From: Lachnospiraceae bacterium
Lineage (GTDB): Bacteria > Bacillota > Clostridia > Lachnospirales > Lachnospiraceae
DNA length: 64,000 bases
Assembly (NCBI GenBank): GCA_016294075.1
Contig: JAEDCQ010000005.1
Coordinates: 44,526 to 108,525 of the forward strand
Direction: 5' to 3'
The notes below the pieces were generated by a model. The model searched no databases and was not told the origin of the DNA. It was given only the letters and a program-made list of their open reading frames with translations. The translations under genes were made by a program, and so were the position numbers. Within the stretch, counting starts at the first letter, position 1. Each line of letters opens with the position of its first letter. Shown here piece after piece: positions 1-8,865 of the stretch.

Positions 1-2
1 TT

Positions 3-239
3 CCGCGCCATTTATTTGAAATTCCGATTCAGGCAGCCATCGGAGGCAAGGTAATTGCCAGGGAAACCGTAAAAGCGATGCGTAAGGATGTGCTTGCCAA
101 ATGCTATGGCGGTGATATTACCCGTAAAAAGAAATTACTTGAAAAACAAAAAGAAGGAAAGAAGAGAATGCGTCAGGTGGGCAATGTAGAAATACCGCAG
201 AAGGCATTCATGAGTGTGTTGAAGCTGGATGAAGACTAG
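3..239 (+). CDS. lepA: Elongation factor 4 (LepA), C-terminal end, partial
   Basis: The window opens inside this gene, and only the last 78 codons are present. The translation contains FEIPIQAAIGGKVIARET, then a basic stretch with CYGGDITRKKKLL and KKRMRQVGNVEIPQKAF. This is the characteristic C-terminal domain of LepA, the GTPase that back-translocates or remodels stalled ribosomes and is loosely membrane associated. The stop codon overlaps the start of hemW by 11 bases, so the two are probably co-transcribed and translationally coupled. lepA-hemW is a common order in Firmicutes. The 5' part lies outside the window. Confidence 0.95.
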   Translation, partial: PRHLFEIPIQAAIGGKVIARETVKAMRKDVLAKCYGGDITRKKKLLEKQKEGKKRMRQVGNVEIPQKAFMSVLKLDED

Positions 240-1440
240 AAGTAAACAACCGTTAAGCATATATATTCATATTCCTTTTTGTAAACAGAAATGCCTTTAC
301 TGCGACTTTCTATCCGCTCCTTCCGGTTTTAAGGAGCGGGAAAGCTATGTAAAGGCATTATTGCGTGAAATTTCCCTTATGGCAGAAGCTTGCAGGGAAT
401 ATCAGGTCATTTCCGTATTCTTCGGAGGAGGGACGCCGTCGCTTCTGGGAAAATCACAAATGGAACGAATCATGTCTGCCATAAGGAAGGATTATGAGCT
501 GATGGAAAATGCGGAGATTACGGCAGAATGTAATCCCGCAACGGCAACCTTCGACAAATTGAAGGCATACCGGTTGTGCGGAATAAACCGCCTGAGTATC
601 GGACTGCAGTCGGCAAGTGATACGGAATTAAAGGAGCTGGGAAGAATTCATACCTACCGCCAGTTTTTAGAAACATACGAAAATGCCAGGAAGGCGGGAT
701 TTACGAATATAAATGTGGATATTATGGCAGCTCTTCCGGGTCAGACCTTGTTTTCCTATCTGGATACGGTAAATAAAGTCATTGCACTGAATCCAGAGCA
801 TATTTCTGCGTATAGTCTTATAATAGAAGAGGGTACGCCCTTTTTTGCCCGGTACGGCAGACAGACAGATGAAAAATATCCACCCCTGCCTGATGAGAAT
901 ACCGAACGGATGATGTATGATAAGACCAATCTGCTTTTACAAAAAGCAGGCTTTCACCGTTATGAGATATCTAATTTTGCAAAGAAAGGGCGTGAATGCC
1001 GCCATAATCTTACCTATTGGAACGGTACGGATTATGTAGGGCTCGGTGTAGGAGCTTCTTCCTATTTTCAGGGGTATCGTTATAAAAATATAAGTGATGT
1101 ATACAAATATAAAGAAATTCTTTTTTCCATGAAGAAAAAGAAGGATGTACTGCAGATACCCTTTGTAACAAGAGGGGACAGACTGCACGAAGACATCCAA
1201 AAGCTTTCTACAGAAGAAAAAATGGAAGAATTCCTGTTCTTGGGACTAAGGTTAAAAAAAGGCATATCCGTTGCTGACTTTCAAAAACAGTTTGGCAGAA
1301 CGATAGACGAGATATATGGAAACGTCATAGAATCCTGTATCCGGGAAAAGCTTTTAATCAGAAAGAATGACCGTCTGTATCTTTCTAAAAGAGGGACGGA
1401 TGTTGCAAACTATGTTATGGCACAATTTTTGCTTTCCTAA
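229..1440 (+). CDS. hemW: HemW-like radical SAM protein (heme chaperone family)
   Basis: This 403-residue protein carries the radical SAM cluster motif C-x3-C-x2-C at Cys18, Cys22 and Cys25 (FCKQKCLYCDF). A GGGTPS motif near residue 66 suits SAM binding, and a HemN C-terminal-type region follows. Family knowledge: HemW (formerly called oxygen-independent coproporphyrinogen oxidase-like) binds heme and delivers it to membrane proteins. True HemN has extra N-terminal features that are absent here. The ATG at 229 lies inside the end of lepA, suggesting coupled translation. The stop overlaps that of the convergent sigma-factor gene by four bases, so no room is left for a separate terminator. The protein looks intact and full length. 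Confidence 0.92.
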   Translation: MKTRSKQPLSIYIHIPFCKQKCLYCDFLSAPSGFKERESYVKALLREISLMAEACREYQVISVFFGGGTPSLLGKSQMERIMSAIRKDYELMENAEITAECNPATATFDKLKAYRLCGINRLSIGLQSASDTELKELGRIHTYRQFLETYENARKAGFTNINVDIMAALPGQTLFSYLDTVNKVIALNPEHISAYSLIIEEGTPFFARYGRQTDEKYPPLPDENTERMMYDKTNLLLQKAGFHRYEISNFAKKGRECRHNLTYWNGTDYVGLGVGASSYFQGYRYKNISDVYKYKEILFSMKKKKDVLQIPFVTRGDRLHEDIQKLSTEEKMEEFLFLGLRLKKGISVADFQKQFGRTIDEIYGNVIESCIREKLLIRKNDRLYLSKRGTDVANYVMAQFLLS

Positions 1441-2090
1441 AAAGCTTCTTTTTTCCGCCTTTCATATTCCGTACGGAGCTTTAACAGAGCCTTTTTCTCT
1501 ATCCGGGAAATGTAGCTTCGGGATATCCCGAAATATTCACCGATTTCCCGCTGGGTGATTTCTCTGCCCGTAATCAGCCCGTATCTGAGCAGAATGATTT
1601 CTTTCTCACGTTTGTTTAGACATTTGTCAATGATTTCCTGCAATTGGGAAATGTTTTCGCGGGTATTCATCTCTTCTATGATATCCTGCTGCTCCTGCTT
1701 TAATATATCCAAAAGACTGATTTCATTTCCCTCTTTATCCGTACCGATGGGTTCATAAATGGATACTTCTCTTGACAGCTTTTTTTTCGTGCGAAGCATC
1801 ATTAAAAGCTCATTATCAATACATTTGGCGGCATATGTCGCAAGCTTGGAATTTTTATCGGTATCAAAGGAAATAATTGCCTTGATAAGTCCTATTGTTC
1901 CTATTGAAATCAAATCCTGTGTTTCTACATCGGTATCCTGATATTTTTTGGCAATATGTGCTACAAGACGCAGGTTACGTTCGATGAGAACTTCCTTTGC
2001 TTCTTGTGACTCCTGCGGATTTCCGTGTTTCAGTAAATAAAGATACCTCTCTTCTTCCCCTTTGCTGAGCGGCTGTTGAAACGTTTTCAA
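1437..2090 (-). CDS. sigK: RNA polymerase sigma-K-like sporulation sigma factor, without pro-sequence
   Basis: This 217-residue sigma-70 family protein has region 2 (NLRLVAHIAKKY, then DLISIGTIGLIKAI and KLATYAAKCIDNELL) and region 4 with the helix-turn-helix TQREIGEYFGISRSYISRIE. The segment PIGTDKEGNEISLLDIL is typical of SigK/SigE, and SigK is the closer match by eye. B. subtilis SigK is made with an inhibitory pro-peptide of about 20 residues. Here the protein starts almost exactly at the mature end (MKTFQQPLSKGEE). A good Shine-Dalgarno (TTTGGAGG, 5 bases before the ATG) fixes that start. The factor would therefore be active without processing. Its presence suggests a spore-forming ancestry or a reused sigma factor. 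It is convergent with hemW. Confidence 0.85.
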   Translation of the reverse strand: MKTFQQPLSKGEEERYLYLLKHGNPQESQEAKEVLIERNLRLVAHIAKKYQDTDVETQDLISIGTIGLIKAIISFDTDKNSKLATYAAKCIDNELLMMLRTKKKLSREVSIYEPIGTDKEGNEISLLDILKQEQQDIIEEMNTRENISQLQEIIDKCLNKREKEIILLRYGLITGREITQREIGEYFGISRSYISRIEKKALLKLRTEYERRKKEAF

Positions 2091-2244
2091 TGAAAGCCTC
2101 CAAAGTCACTTTGTTTATTCTATGTCAGGCGGACAATGAAAGTGCCTTTCCGCATTTTATTTCCAAATATGGGATAGTATGTTATAATAATATACTAAAA
2201 GTTTTGCCAAAAGAAGGATGAAAAAGTCGTAGGCGGGAATATAT

Positions 2245-3174
2245 ATGAAAAGGGTTAAAAATACGATTCAGTATGTAATAGGTGCGATTTTACTGATTGT
2301 TTGTATTATGCTCACACTTGTTTTTGAACATCAACGGAACAGAAGCAGAGATTTGGAGTATGTCGGCAGATATATAGATGAACTTTCAACAACGACTGCA
2401 ATTCATGTGGAAGATGTTTTTTCAGATAAGCTTGCATTTATTGAATCCGCAGCATATTTGTATGGAAGAGTCAGCAAAGCGGAGGATTATGAACTGCTTG
2501 CTATGCGCCTGTTTATTACAATAATGAAATCTGTGGTGTAATGGTCGGCTTTCTCTCAGAGGATACGGTTTCTGCGATTCTGGCAACCAATCCGTCTTTG
2601 GTAATATCAATGAGGTAATCGGATATGTGAATGAACAATACAGGGAAAATGTGCAGAATTACATAAAGAAGATTAAATCCTCAAGCGAGTTTCTGCTTTC
2701 TCTTATAAACAATGTGCTGGAAATGGCACGAATTGAAAGCGGAAAAATGACATTGGGTGCAACTATCTGGAATGTGGAGCAGTTTAATGATACACTTGTT
2801 TCCGTATTAGAGGAACAACTTAGACAGAAGAATTTGAAATTCCTTCAGAAAAAGAAGGCGTCAGCTTTTACAAATGTGTTATTACCGATACCGGTATCGG
2901 AATGGCTGAGGAGTTCCTTCCCCACCTTTTTGAGGAATTTACACGGGAAAAATCGACGACTGAAAGTAAAATCGGCGGTTCGGGATTGGGAATGCCGATT
3001 GTAAAAAAGCTGGTTGAATTTATGGACGGGACGATTGAGGTTCAAGGCCGCCTTGGTAAAGGAACGACCGTTACGGTTATGATTCCCCATAAAACAGTAG
3101 ACAGAGATGCATTAGAGGAAATGCGCAAAAACGCACTTGAATTGATATTTGTCTTGACAGAATTTCTAAAATAG
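2245..3174 (+). pseudogene. Sensor histidine kinase, degraded by frameshifts and deletions
   Basis: Three pieces in different frames make up a broken membrane histidine kinase. The first (2245-2541) has a transmembrane helix (residues 9-27) and the beginning of an extracellular sensor region. After a frameshift near 2510 the sensor continues in another frame (YNNEICGVMVGFLSEDTV). The next piece (about 2600-2850) has the second half of the dimerisation domain (NNVLEMARIESGKMTL), but the phospho-accepting H-box is deleted. The last (about 2840-3174) has the ATPase part (DTGIGMAEEFLPHLFEEF and GGSGLGMPIVKKLVEFMDG). The N-box region is also missing. It cannot make an active kinase. It lies in a row of damaged signalling genes. 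Confidence 0.85.
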
Positions 3175-3258
3175 GATAAAGCTTAATTTATAAATTTTTC
3201 ATCTGCGGCAGAAAGTAAGCGCTTACGGATGGCTGCAGGTTGTGGAAAGGTAGGGAAA

Positions 3259-4314
3259 ATGGCTACAATACATGAAATACTAAAAATTGCATGGGAAAGC
3301 AAGGCATCCGACGTACACATTACGGTCGGAATTCCGCCTAAAATGCGTGTGAACGGTAAACTTACTGCAATGCCGTTTGATCGTATGATGCCCGGAGATA
3401 CAATGGACATATTATTAAGTATTATGTCGGAAACGCAAAGAGAACGTTTTGAAGAACGCGGAGAATTGGACTTCTCTTATTCCATTCCGGAATTGGGAAG
3501 ATATCGTGTAAATGCTTTTAAACAAAGAGGTACGGTAGCCATGGCGCTTCGTCTCGTAAGCTCTGAAATACCCTCCCCCGAATCACTCGGTGTGCCGGAA
3601 TCCGTAATCGAGCTTTATAACCGTAAGAGGGGACTTATATTGGTAACGGGACCTACCGGAAGCGGTAAATCCACAACGCTTGCGGCTATTATCAATAAAG
3701 CAAACCATAATCGCGATGCGCATATTATTACGTTGGAGGACCCGATTGAATATCTGCACAGACATGACCTTTCGATTGTAAACCAGAGAGAAATAGGCTT
3801 AGACTCCCAATCCTATGCGAATGCCCTGCGTGCGGCACTGCGTGAGGACCCGGACATTATTCTTGTAGGAGAGATGCGTGACTTTGAAACAATCTCTGTT
3901 GCGATTACAGCAGCAGAAACAGGACATCTGGTGCTTTCCACACTGCATACAATCGGTGCGGCAAGTACCGTTGACCGTGTTATTGACGTATTTCCGCCGC
4001 ATCAGCAGCAACAGATAAGGGTGCAGCTTGCCAATACACTGGAGGCTGTTGTGTCCCAGCAGCTTTTGCCGACAGCCGATGAAAGAGGAAGGGTAGCGGC
4101 ATTTGAGGTATTGCATACCAATAATGCGGTGCGTAATCTGATTCGTGAAGCAAAATCGCACCAACTGACATCTGTTATGCAGACCAACCGCAAAGCCGGC
4201 ATGATTACAATGGATGATTCCATTCAGCAGTTGTATTTTGAAGGCAAGATTACAAGAGATATTGCCGTACAGTTTGCGGTTGACCCTGACGGAATGAATG
4301 CGAAGCTGTTTTAA
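3259..4314 (+). CDS. pilT: Type IV pilus retraction ATPase, PilT family
   Basis: The 351-residue secretion ATPase has Walker A GPTGSGKST at about residues 131-139, an Asp box, Walker B (DPDIILVGEMRD), a His box (LSTLHTIGAASTVDRVID) and the PilT-specific AIRNLIRE-like motif (AVRNLIREAKSHQL). Family role: powers disassembly of the type IV pilus filament, giving twitching motility or DNA uptake. The ATG at 3259 (MATIHEIL) is preferred over an upstream one at 3229, because it has AAAGGTAGGG just upstream and matches the usual PilT N-terminus. No other pilus gene is nearby. It is the only intact gene between 2.2 and 7.3 kb. Confidence 0.93.
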   Translation: MATIHEILKIAWESKASDVHITVGIPPKMRVNGKLTAMPFDRMMPGDTMDILLSIMSETQRERFEERGELDFSYSIPELGRYRVNAFKQRGTVAMALRLVSSEIPSPESLGVPESVIELYNRKRGLILVTGPTGSGKSTTLAAIINKANHNRDAHIITLEDPIEYLHRHDLSIVNQREIGLDSQSYANALRAALREDPDIILVGEMRDFETISVAITAAETGHLVLSTLHTIGAASTVDRVIDVFPPHQQQQIRVQLANTLEAVVSQQLLPTADERGRVAAFEVLHTNNAVRNLIREAKSHQLTSVMQTNRKAGMITMDDSIQQLYFEGKITRDIAVQFAVDPDGMNAKLF

Positions 4315-4341
4315 GAGACAAGAGAACGTAAGGAGAAAGGA

Positions 4342-5177
4342 ATGCGCGATAAAATATTAATTGTAGATGATGTGTAAATTAATCGGGAGCTTCTTGCGGA
4401 AATCCTGCAGGGAGAATAGGAAATCAAAATGGCGGAAAACGGAGTTAGGGCGCTGGACATTATCAGTGGCGATAATGCCATTCAGACAGAGGCAAGATGC
4501 TTTGAACTGGGTGTGGCTGATTTTGTACACCGCCCTTTTGATAACAGACTTGTAAGAAAGAGGGTGCGAAATGTAGTATCCCTTTATCAGTATCAGGAGG
4601 AATTGGAGCAGAAGGTCGAAAAGCAGACATCCGTTTTACGTAAACAGTTCAGACTCTTACAGCAGCAGGATTATCCGGAATATGAAAGCGGATTGAAGTA
4701 ATCGTTGCGGCGAGTGCCCTGCATGATGTCGGAAAGATTGCAATACCGGATTCCATACTGCTTAAGCCCGGAAAGCTTACGCAGGAGGAATTTGAATATA
4801 TGAAATCCCATACTACAAAGGGATGTTAAATTTTAAACAGTATTGAAGATGCGTGGGATGAGGAATATAAGAAGGTAAGTTATGTTATCTTCCGTCATCA
4901 TCATGAACGCTATGACGGCAAAGGTTATCCTGACGGACTTAAGGGAGAGGATATTCCTATCGCTGCCCAGATTGTGTCGATTGCAGATGTTTATGGTGCA
5001 TTGGTAAATGAGAGGGTTTATAAGAGTGCATTTTCCAAAGAAAAAGCTTTTCAAATGATTGTGACCGGAGAGTGCGGTGTGTTTTCACCGAAGCTTCTTG
5101 ACTGTTTCTGGAATACAAGAAAACAATTTGAAAATCTTGCGGATAATAGTGAGGAATACAGAGTCATTTTGCCTTGA
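4342..5177 (+). pseudogene. Response regulator with HD-GYP domain, broken by nonsense codons and a frameshift
   Basis: From ATG 4342 (good AAGGAGAAAGG upstream) the frame reads a receiver-domain start, MRDKILIVDDV, then hits TAA at 4375. It continues NRELLAEILQGE and hits TAG at 4417. Receiver residues resume (AENGVRALDIIS), but the central part with the phospho-Asp is deleted. The linker helix QEELEQKVEKQTSVLR is present. Near 4690 the frame shifts into an HD-GYP domain (SALHDVGKIAIPD, then HHHERYDGKGYPDGL), interrupted by a further TAA at 4827. The HD and GYP motifs of this cyclic-di-GMP phosphodiesterase were intact before the gene died. It is related in architecture to the intact but degenerate HD-GYP gene at 43.3 kb. 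Confidence 0.9.
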
Positions 5178-5279
5178 AACAAGCATTTGAGCGTTGTATA
5201 ATAATAGAAATGTGTCATTAAAAGGATAGAATGCAAATAATCAGACACGGAAAAAAATAAAACAAAGGATGTAGAATCT

Positions 5280-6629
5280 ATGAGTGAAAATGTAAAGAAG
5301 TCCGGAGGCTGGCGTTCCAATAAATGGTTCCGTGCAGCGATTCCGGCACTGCTGCTTCATTGCAGTATCGGTACAGTGTATTGCTGGTCTATTTTCAGCT
5401 AGGAAATTGCCGATTATATCGGATTTTCCAAAGGGGCAACGGAATGGGCGTTCAGCTTTGCAATTTTCTTTTTGGGAATGTCAGCGGCATTCCTTGGAAA
5501 TGTTGTGGAGAAGGATATCCATAAGTCTTCTCTGATTGCAGCAATCTGCTTTGCGTTAGGTATGGCAGGTACGGGAGGCTTCATTTATTATGGAGGACTT
5601 CATCAGGGCAATATCGTTTCTTTAATCGGTATTTACATATCTTACGGATTTATTATGGGTATCGGACTCGGTACGGGTTATCTTTCTCCCGTTAAAACAC
5701 TGATGCTTTGGTTTGAAGACAGAAAAGGCCTTGCAACAGGTCTTGCCGTAGCGGGATTTGGTGCCGCAAAGGCAATTGCAAGTCCGATTATGCAGTGGAT
5801 GCTTACAAATCTGGGTGAGGGCGGCATCTATAAGATGTTCCTGATTCTTGCCTGTGTTTACTTTGTAATGATGTTTGTTGGACATCTTTTACTGAAAAAA
5901 CCGGACGGCTGGCATGAGCCTCAGAAGGAGGAAAAGGGGCCGGGCATCATGGATGTTATCAAGACAAAACCGATTGGAAACTATATCGGTATCTGGTTAA
6001 TGTTCTATATTAACATTACCTGTGGTCTTGCTCTTTTGTCACAGGAAAAAATGATTGTAAAATGTATCGGACTTGCCGGCTTTGTAGGTATCATTTCCAC
6101 TGTATCCGCAATTTTTAATGCGGGCGGAAGACTTGGGTTCTCTGCATGGGCTGATACCATGAAGGACAGAAATACCATTTACAAGCTCATTTTCATTATT
6201 TCGATTGTACTGACAGGTGCGGTTATGCTGACAAACGGTATTGCAAACGGTGCAGGAAATCCGGTATTAATCGTTCTGGTACTTGCGTTGATTTTTGCGG
6301 TAAATGCCGGATACGGTGGCGGTTTCTCCAACGTACCGACCCTTCTTTCCGATCATTACGGAATGAGCAATATCAGTGCAATTCATGGTATTACCTTATC
6401 CGCATGGGCCTTTGCGGGTCTTACGGGTAACCAGATGGCTACATGGATTGTAAACCATTTCGGTGAAACGGTTGAAATTCACGGAAATAAGGTAAATCCT
6501 CTGGGTTATCAGTATGTATTATATGTGACAATTGTTCTTTACATTATTGCTTTGCTTTTAAGCTTTATATTAGTCAGACCGACGGATAAGGCGTTGGAAG
6601 CAAAAGCAGCCAAGAAAGCTGCAAAATAG
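5280..6629 (+). pseudogene. MFS transporter, oxalate/formate antiporter-like (OFA), with one internal TAG
   Basis: The reading frame from ATG 5280 (AAAGGA upstream) gives a 449-codon MFS protein. Its only visible defect is a TAG at 5400-5402, after codon 40, in the context WSIFS-stop-EIADYIGFSKG. A CAG glutamine there would restore the frame. Downstream the sequence is fully open to 6629, with about eleven further membrane helices and the MFS loop GGRLGFSAWAD. The N-terminal pattern (GGWRSNKWFRAAIPALLLH, C-x-W) suits the OFA family that exchanges oxalate, formate or other monocarboxylates. Translation could restart at an internal ATG (5472), but that product lacks the first helices. A recent nonsense mutation or a sequencing error are both possible. 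Confidence 0.8.
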
Positions 6630-6638
6630 ATAATATTT

Positions 6639-6672
6639 AAGGTCTGCCATATCAATTCGGCAGACCTTTTTT
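6639..6672 (+). terminator. Rho-independent terminator after the OFA-type transporter
   Basis: The inverted repeat AAGGTCTGCC / GGCAGACCTT has a 10-base loop and is followed by a run of T, 9 bases after the transporter stop. Confidence 0.85.
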
Positions 6673-6811
6673 CACATACAATAAAACGTGTCAAATAGAA
6701 AAAAAAACTTGAGATATGTGTATAATATGCTATTATGTTTTTAAAGAAAATGTCGGATTTGGCGTTTTTGTTTTGTGTTAGGTATAAAGAGGAATCCATT
6801 AAAATTAAAAT

Positions 6812-6844
6812 GACTTAAACCGCAAGGTGCTTAAGTCCTTTTTT
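6812..6844 (+). terminator. Terminator-like hairpin before the Hpt gene
   Basis: GACTTAA pairs with TTAAGTC across a 12-base loop, followed by CTTTTTT. It sits 39 bases before the ATG of the broken Hpt gene, so it may act as an attenuator or as a remnant terminator. Confidence 0.5.
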
Positions 6845-6882
6845 GCAGACAGTATAAAAAATAGAAAAAAGGAGAACGACCA

Positions 6883-7247
6883 ATGCAGTTGAAGGAATGC
6901 TATGATAAATTCGGAGGAAGCTATGAGATATAAAATCCAGACTTAGTAGTGATGATCTTATTCAGAGACTGGTTATAAAATTTCCGGTGGATCCCAACTA
7001 TGAAAAGCTTTGCGATGCATTTGAAAAACAGAATTATGAGGATGCTTTTAAGGCGGCTCATACAATGAAGGGAGTTTCCCAGAATTTAGGCTTTAAGGAT
7101 TTGAGTGACTCCGTATGTCTTCTGACCGAAGAACTGCGCAACTATCAACAGTCGGTTGATGTTTCCGCCTGCCAAAAGCTGTTTGCACAGGTGTGTGCTG
7201 ATTATGATAAGACAGCCGGTGCAATTCGCCTGTTACAGGAAGAATAA
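6883..7247 (+). pseudogene. Stand-alone Hpt phosphotransfer protein, frameshifted near the N-terminus
   Basis: From ATG 6883 (GGAG 8 bases upstream) the frame reads MQLKECYDKFGGSYEI and stops at TAA 6931. The continuation is in the next frame: DIKSRLSSDDLIQRLVIKFP, then the phosphotransfer motif AAHTMKGVSQNLGF with its histidine, and on to 7247. One missing base near 6926 explains everything, and restoring it gives an Hpt protein of about 121 residues. Hpt proteins shuttle phosphate between hybrid kinases and response regulators. This one lies with the broken kinase and the broken REC/HD-GYP gene, so the whole local relay seems to have been lost together. Internal re-initiation cannot be excluded. 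Confidence 0.85.
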
Positions 7248-7371
7248 ATGAATCGCATAAATACTTACGGAATCATGAAAATTTGGTGGAAATATGAATA
7301 GATCGCTAGAACCACTTAAGGAAATAAGTTTTAAGATGAGTATAATGTGACTTTTACGGCGGAGATGAAAA

Positions 7372-8562
7372 ATGGATTTTTTAAAGGATAAAAACAAGAA
7401 AAAGCAATTCTGGGGCAGCTATGGTGTGTTTGTAATAAATGGGATGCTGGCGTTGTCAATTGGCTCACTGCTCCCGTTTATCAGAGAAGCAAGAGGCCTG
7501 GAATACGCCTTTTGCGGAATGATTGTAAGCCTGCATTCGGTGGGTAATTTAATATCCAGCTTTGCGGGTGGTGCACTGCCGGTGTGGATAGGAAGAAAAA
7601 AAAGCATTCTTCTTTTTAATTCTTTTTTTGCCCTTTCCTATCTGATGATTATTTTCGGCAGACACAGCTTTTTTGTGGCGGCGGCATTTTTTATGACAGG
7701 TCTTGCAAGAGGAGCAACCAGCAATTTCTGTAATAAAGCGATAAATGAGCTGGCTCCGGGTAGAGCATCTATTTTAAACGGACTTCATGCAATGTTTGCA
7801 ATCGGTGCATTTGCCTTTCCTCTGATTCTGATTGCATTAACCTCTTCAAATGAAGAACATTGGATTTATGCGTGCTGGTTTATGCTGGTTATGGGTATTT
7901 TAAGCTGGCTTATGTATTACATGATTCCGATTGAAAATGACAGGGTTGAAAGAGAAAAAAAGGAAACGGGTACAGGACTTGCTTTTTTTAAGGAACCACT
8001 GTTTTATATGTGCACGCTTACACTGTTTTTCTATTTATGTGCAGAACAGGGGGTCATCGGATGGATGATTACCTATTTTAAGGATACGGGGCTTCTCCCT
8101 TCCTCTCTTTCACAGGTAACGGCGAGCCTTCTTTGGATTATGATTTTGTTTGGAAGGCTTTTGACTGCATGGGCATCGTCAAAAATAAACAAAGAGTATC
8201 TGATGGTTGTTATGGGGCTGGGAATAGTAGGTTTCTTTTTCCTTTTGCTGTTCAGTACGACAACTGCATGGATTTTATTTGGCATCATGGGATTTGGTTT
8301 CTGCATGGCAGGGATTTATCCGACAACCGTTTCTTTTACCGGAAGCATTATTCAGAAATATTCTCTTGCATGGAGCTTCATTTTAACTACGGCAAGTATC
8401 GGTTCGATTGTTATGCCGTCCGTTATCGGCAGAATCGCAGAGAGTGCGGGAATTTACTATGGAATGCAGTCGATTGTTATTGTGGTATTGATTGATTTAG
8501 TCTGTATAATCAGTCTTTCCTGTTACATCCGTTATCTCAGAAAAAAGAATATACCGGTATAG
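7372..8562 (+). CDS. Major facilitator superfamily transporter
   Basis: This 396-residue protein has 12 predicted membrane helices. The MFS loop 2-3 motif appears as GGALPVWIGRKKSILL, and a basic loop follows helix 6. The pattern (GSYGVFVINGMLALSIGSLLP at the N-terminus) resembles sugar- or fucose-permease-like MFS proteins. The substrate cannot be read from sequence. GGAG lies about 10 bases before ATG 7372. It follows the damaged signalling island and ends in a strong terminator before the uronate locus. It is intact, with no odd codons. Confidence 0.8.
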   Translation: MDFLKDKNKKKQFWGSYGVFVINGMLALSIGSLLPFIREARGLEYAFCGMIVSLHSVGNLISSFAGGALPVWIGRKKSILLFNSFFALSYLMIIFGRHSFFVAAAFFMTGLARGATSNFCNKAINELAPGRASILNGLHAMFAIGAFAFPLILIALTSSNEEHWIYACWFMLVMGILSWLMYYMIPIENDRVEREKKETGTGLAFFKEPLFYMCTLTLFFYLCAEQGVIGWMITYFKDTGLLPSSLSQVTASLLWIMILFGRLLTAWASSKINKEYLMVVMGLGIVGFFFLLLFSTTTAWILFGIMGFGFCMAGIYPTTVSFTGSIIQKYSLAWSFILTTASIGSIVMPSVIGRIAESAGIYYGMQSIVIVVLIDLVCIISLSCYIRYLRKKNIPV

Positions 8563-8587
8563 TTTTGCATTTAAATGTATACTTACC

Positions 8588-8628
8588 ATACCCGTCAAAT
8601 CAACAGGTTGATATGACGGGTATTTTTA
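8588..8628 (+). terminator. Rho-independent terminator after the MFS gene
   Basis: ATACCCGTCA pairs with TGACGGGTAT, with an inner AATCAAC/GTTGAT extension, followed by TTTTAT. It separates the MFS gene from the uronate locus. Confidence 0.85.
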
Positions 8629-8781
8629 TGTCCGGCATTTTATTCGGATAACCGGCAGAATTTTGTTCAATTTGCGGATAAAAAATATAAAACAGAAAAT
8701 ATGGGTGGCGAAATGTATAAAAAAAGTATGAAATTTATAAAAAAATGTTAAAAGTATACTATAAAAACAAAAAATTTACGG

Positions 8782-8810
8782 TTTACCGCGAAAAATGAAT
8801 ACGCCATAAT
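8782..8810 (+). promoter_or_regulatory. Probable sigma-A promoter of the TRAP/uronate locus
   Basis: TTTACC (8782-8787) and CATAAT (8805-8810) are separated by exactly 17 bases, 56 bases before the dctP start. The -35 lies in the small palindrome CGGTTTACCG. The AT-rich stretch just upstream (8700-8770) has several GTATA/TTTATAAA repeats that could bind the AraC-type regulator encoded in the locus. The promoter match is seen directly; the regulator link is inference. The rest of the 8563-8865 spacer holds only the preceding terminator. Confidence 0.6.
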
Positions 8811-8865
8811 GTACATAAAGGTCACAAGACTTATAGGGAATTTAAATTATTCAGGAGGACAAAAA

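Noticed and set aside
4342..6933. Stop-codon reassignment or programmed readthrough to explain in-frame TAA/TAG
   Set aside because: Both TAA and TAG occur in the damaged genes, frameshifts and deletions occur beside them, and intact neighbours use TAA and TAG as normal ends.
8133..8495. Open frame inside the MFS gene in another phase
   Set aside because: Lies entirely within a well-supported membrane transporter and has no ribosome site or recognisable domain.
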